From NCBI GenBank assembly GCA_018702715.1, contig JABIYQ010000156.1, positions 1-7,435 on the forward strand: a stretch of 7,435 bases of DNA. The letters run 5' to 3'. Source of the DNA: Desulfobacula sp. Its GTDB lineage: Bacteria; Desulfobacterota; Desulfobacteria; Desulfobacterales; Desulfobacteraceae. The translations under genes were made by a program, and so were the position numbers. The notes under the pieces are model-generated. The model was given only the letters and a program-made list of their open reading frames with translations, was not told the DNA's origin and searched no databases. The first letter of the stretch is position 1; each line of letters starts with the position of its first letter. Of the stretch, positions 5,614 to 7,435 are shown piece after piece.

Positions 5614-6933
5614 CTAAAGCCCCCTTAAATCTTTAAATCTCTTTGATTTCAATGTATAGCGAGGCAAAACTCCTGGTTTTTCAAATTGGATATTGAATCT
5701 TAAATTGGTTCTCATTTTCAATTTTTCCCTTACCTTGCTTTCCAGCTCTCTTTGTTTTTCCAACCCCAGCTCCTGTTCCGGCTCAAGTCTGAGATTAATT
5801 TCATCCATGATACCTTTTTTCTGAACTATGATCTCGTATTCAATTATGACTGGAAACCGCTTTCTCAAAACTTCTTCAACTGCAACCGGTGTAAAAAGAA
5901 CACCCCGAATTTTTGTTAAATCATCCATCCTTCCTTCAACACCAGAGATTTTCATGGAAGTTCTTCCACATGAACATCCTGACTTTGACTTGCGAACCAC
6001 ATCATTTGTATTGAATCTTACAAGTGGGAAAGAATGCCGTCCAAGGGGTGTCACCACTGCAACACCCAACTCTCCCTCTTCAACCTCTCTTGTCCGGGTT
6101 TCCATATCAAGAATTTCCACCAGGAAAAAAGGTTCCATTATATGGAGGCCATTGCGGTCACTGCACATGGCTGCCCATGCACAGGGTTCTGTTCCACCTA
6201 TATGGTCATAAACTTCAGCATTCCAGTTTTTTTCAAGCATTTTCCGGGTGGCCTGCGGCAGGGGTTCTCCTGCACACTGCATTCGTTTTATACCCAAATC
6301 TTTAGCAGTGATTCCCATTTTCTTTGCTACCTGGGCCATATGCAAACCATAGGTCGGTGTATTCAAAAGAGCCGTTGCCTTGATTTCCCTGATCTTGTTA
6401 AGCCTTCCTTTTGTGTCCAGGGCACCGCCCGGTACTACCTCGCACCCTATTTTCTGGGCAGCATAATGTCCTTCCCAAAAAGCAACATATACATTATAGC
6501 CAAAAGGTATAAATACCCTGTCTGTTTCCCTGAATCCCGCCATCCACAGAATATGGCACCAGACTTCGACCCGCCACTGCCAGCTCTCATAGCTTTCCGG
6601 CACATAAACGGGCTTGCCCGTGGTGCCGGAGGTTTGCCGAAAATCACTGATATAAACAGGGTCAATCCCAAGCAAGTCTCCATAAATCGTTGGATCCTCG
6701 CTTATCTGTGCTAAACGCAGGTCTTCTTTGTCAGTTAAGGGCAATTTCAAAAGATCTTTTTTCGTCTGGATTTGTTTTGGATCAATGCCTTTTAATTTTT
6801 TTTGATAGAGAAGAGAATTTTTCTTTGCATATGCCATATATTTTCGAAAATTCTTTAATTCCAGTTCCACAAGCCTTTCTCTATCCAAAGTTTCCAGAAC
6901 CGGATTCCAGAAATTTCTGCTCTGTATTTCCAT
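5614..6933 (-). CDS. Phenylacetate-CoA-ligase-family adenylate-forming enzyme
   Basis: This 439-residue enzyme has the length and motifs of the PaaK branch of the ANL superfamily, which activates an aryl or other carboxylic acid with ATP to an acyl-adenylate and transfers it to CoA. The ATP loop is QTSGTTGKPVYVP (100-112). The adenine/substrate motif is YDHIGGTEP (242-250), followed by RFNTNDVV (306-313), a CSCGR segment (320-324) and GRMDDLTKIRG (334-344), the hinge into the C-terminal lid. The lid ends with lysines K429 and K431, one of which is a candidate for the catalytic lysine. All key motifs are intact and no signal is present, so it is cytoplasmic. The ATG has a GAGGGG site seven bases upstream. 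It lies 66 bases after a regulator gene and six bases before a small coiled-coil gene. This family is diverse, so phenylacetate is only one possible substrate; nearby genes suggest an organic or aromatic acid. A paaK name is not justified without biochemical evidence. Confidence 0.93.
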   Translation of the reverse strand: MEIQSRNFWNPVLETLDRERLVELELKNFRKYMAYAKKNSLLYQKKLKGIDPKQIQTKKDLLKLPLTDKEDLRLAQISEDPTIYGDLLGIDPVYISDFRQTSGTTGKPVYVPESYESWQWRVEVWCHILWMAGFRETDRVFIPFGYNVYVAFWEGHYAAQKIGCEVVPGGALDTKGRLNKIREIKATALLNTPTYGLHMAQVAKKMGITAKDLGIKRMQCAGEPLPQATRKMLEKNWNAEVYDHIGGTEPCAWAAMCSDRNGLHIMEPFFLVEILDMETRTREVEEGELGVAVVTPLGRHSFPLVRFNTNDVVRKSKSGCSCGRTSMKISGVEGRMDDLTKIRGVLFTPVAVEEVLRKRFPVIIEYEIIVQKKGIMDEINLRLEPEQELGLEKQRELESKVREKLKMRTNLRFNIQFEKPGVLPRYTLKSKRFKDLRGL

Positions 6934-6999
6934 TTATAGGCCCCTCTTTTTTTGATTCAGCAAAATCAAGATAATAATTTACCCTTCTTTGGTAATGCT

Positions 7000-7435
7000 T
7001 TAAACTTTGCTTTCTATCTTTGTGGCAATTTGCTTTAAAAAATCTGTATAGGTTTTGAGCGATCTTTCTTTAATCTGGCTTTTAAGGCCAACTGCCCAGA
7101 TAGCGCATTGAAGGTCATCTCTTTTAAGGTTTAATGGAACTGCCAATGCCCTTATACCTTCAAGATATTCCTCATCTTCGTAGGCGAACCCGTCTTTTCT
7201 GACCTGGATCAAGTCATTCAAATATTGTTTTTTATCTTTGGCTGAAAAATGAGTGTTGTTTTTTGATTTGTGATGCAAAAGGATTTCATTGATTTCTCTA
7301 TCTTTGAGAAGTGAAAGGAATGCTTTACCATGTGCACCGGCAACCAGCGGAATCATGGCTCCAATCTCAGAAGAGATCTTAAGATCATATGATGAATCTG
7401 ATTTATCGATAATGATGGCCTTGAGACCGGAACGG
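7000..7435 (-). CDS. IclR-family transcriptional regulator, partial (N-terminus beyond the right edge)
   Basis: The frame is open without a stop to the window edge, so the gene begins outside; 144 codons are visible. They cover most of the IclR effector-binding domain: SSYDLKISSEIGAMIPLV followed by AGAHGKAFLSLL, the characteristic ligand-pocket entry; then a basic mid-section, YEDEEYLEGIRALAVPL, and a terminal helix, SLKTYTDFLKQIATKIESKV. An internal ATG at 7354-7356 is not the real start because the domain pattern continues upstream of it. The winged-helix DNA-binding half must lie to the right. IclR proteins bind small metabolites, often aromatic or organic acids, and repress or activate neighbouring catabolic genes. 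Being directly upstream of, and co-directional with, the CoA ligase, this one probably controls the cluster in response to its substrate or CoA ester (inference). In place of the usual 'GxxxPLHxTAxGKA' wording it reads GAMIPLVAGAHGKA, a minor variation. Confidence 0.9.
   Translation of the reverse strand, partial: RSGLKAIIIDKSDSSYDLKISSEIGAMIPLVAGAHGKAFLSLLKDREINEILLHHKSKNNTHFSAKDKKQYLNDLIQVRKDGFAYEDEEYLEGIRALAVPLNLKRDDLQCAIWAVGLKSQIKERSLKTYTDFLKQIATKIESKV

Noticed and set aside
6034..6714. A 226-codon plus-strand open frame antisense to the CoA ligase gene
   Set aside because: The minus-strand frame here carries intact ATP-loop and IGGTEP motifs of the ligase family. The antisense product is rich in Cys, His, Phe and Ser with no recognisable domain, as expected of a shadow frame.
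6934..6999. A small inverted repeat (TTGATT/AATCAA) between the IclR gene and the ligase as a terminator or operator
   Set aside because: The six-pair AT-only stem is weak, and the run after it on the minus strand is A rather than T, so termination before the ligase is not supported. An operator role cannot be judged.
1..7435. tRNA or rRNA genes, CRISPR arrays, insertion sequences, attachment sites
   Set aside because: I saw no cloverleaf or rRNA-like segment, no regularly spaced direct repeats, no transposase or integrase motifs and no flanking terminal repeats.

Overview
The window is AT-rich (about 40% G+C by eye) and gene-dense on the minus strand. It looks like a piece of chromosome from a strictly anaerobic Desulfobacterota bacterium, probably a Desulfobacterales-like sulfate reducer. 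That placement is inferred from the mix of genes: a cytoplasmic molybdopterin oxidoreductase, a four-cluster ferredoxin subunit, a phenylacetate-CoA-ligase-family enzyme, a TRAP binding protein and a short PilZ protein. No rRNA or other marker gene is present to prove it.

Layout. At the left edge, on the plus strand, a possible C-terminal tail of an unknown gene (3-110) runs into a short PilZ-domain gene (100-471), which ends in a good intrinsic terminator (488-535). A 492-base non-coding stretch follows; it carries two hairpins that probably end the convergent minus-strand gene. Next comes a solute receptor of a TRAP transporter (964-1977, minus) with no membrane subunits beside it. It is preceded by a leader of about 200 bases and a sigma70 promoter with perfect -35 and -10 boxes (2186-2214).

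Further right, all on the minus strand and so transcribed from right to left, lie: an IclR-type regulator cut by the right edge (7000-7435), a phenylacetate-CoA-ligase-like enzyme (5614-6933), a 62-residue coiled-coil protein (5419-5607), a large intergenic palindrome (5281-5398), a molybdopterin oxidoreductase (3157-5235), a DUF1566 protein (2760-3173) and a DmsB/NrfC-type 4x[4Fe-4S] protein (2290-2742). The last three are overlapping or nearly contiguous and were probably made together as one redox unit.

Working model (inference): the IclR protein senses a small organic, possibly aromatic, acid. The ligase turns it into a CoA thioester, and the Mo/W enzyme with its ferredoxin subunit carries out a redox step on that product or a related compound in the cytoplasm. 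The TRAP receptor, under its own promoter, may capture the acid outside the cell. The substrate cannot be read from the sequence. The most unusual parts are the DUF1566 gene inserted between the catalytic and electron-transfer subunits, the long palindrome in the middle of the cluster, and the small coiled-coil protein coupled to the ligase.
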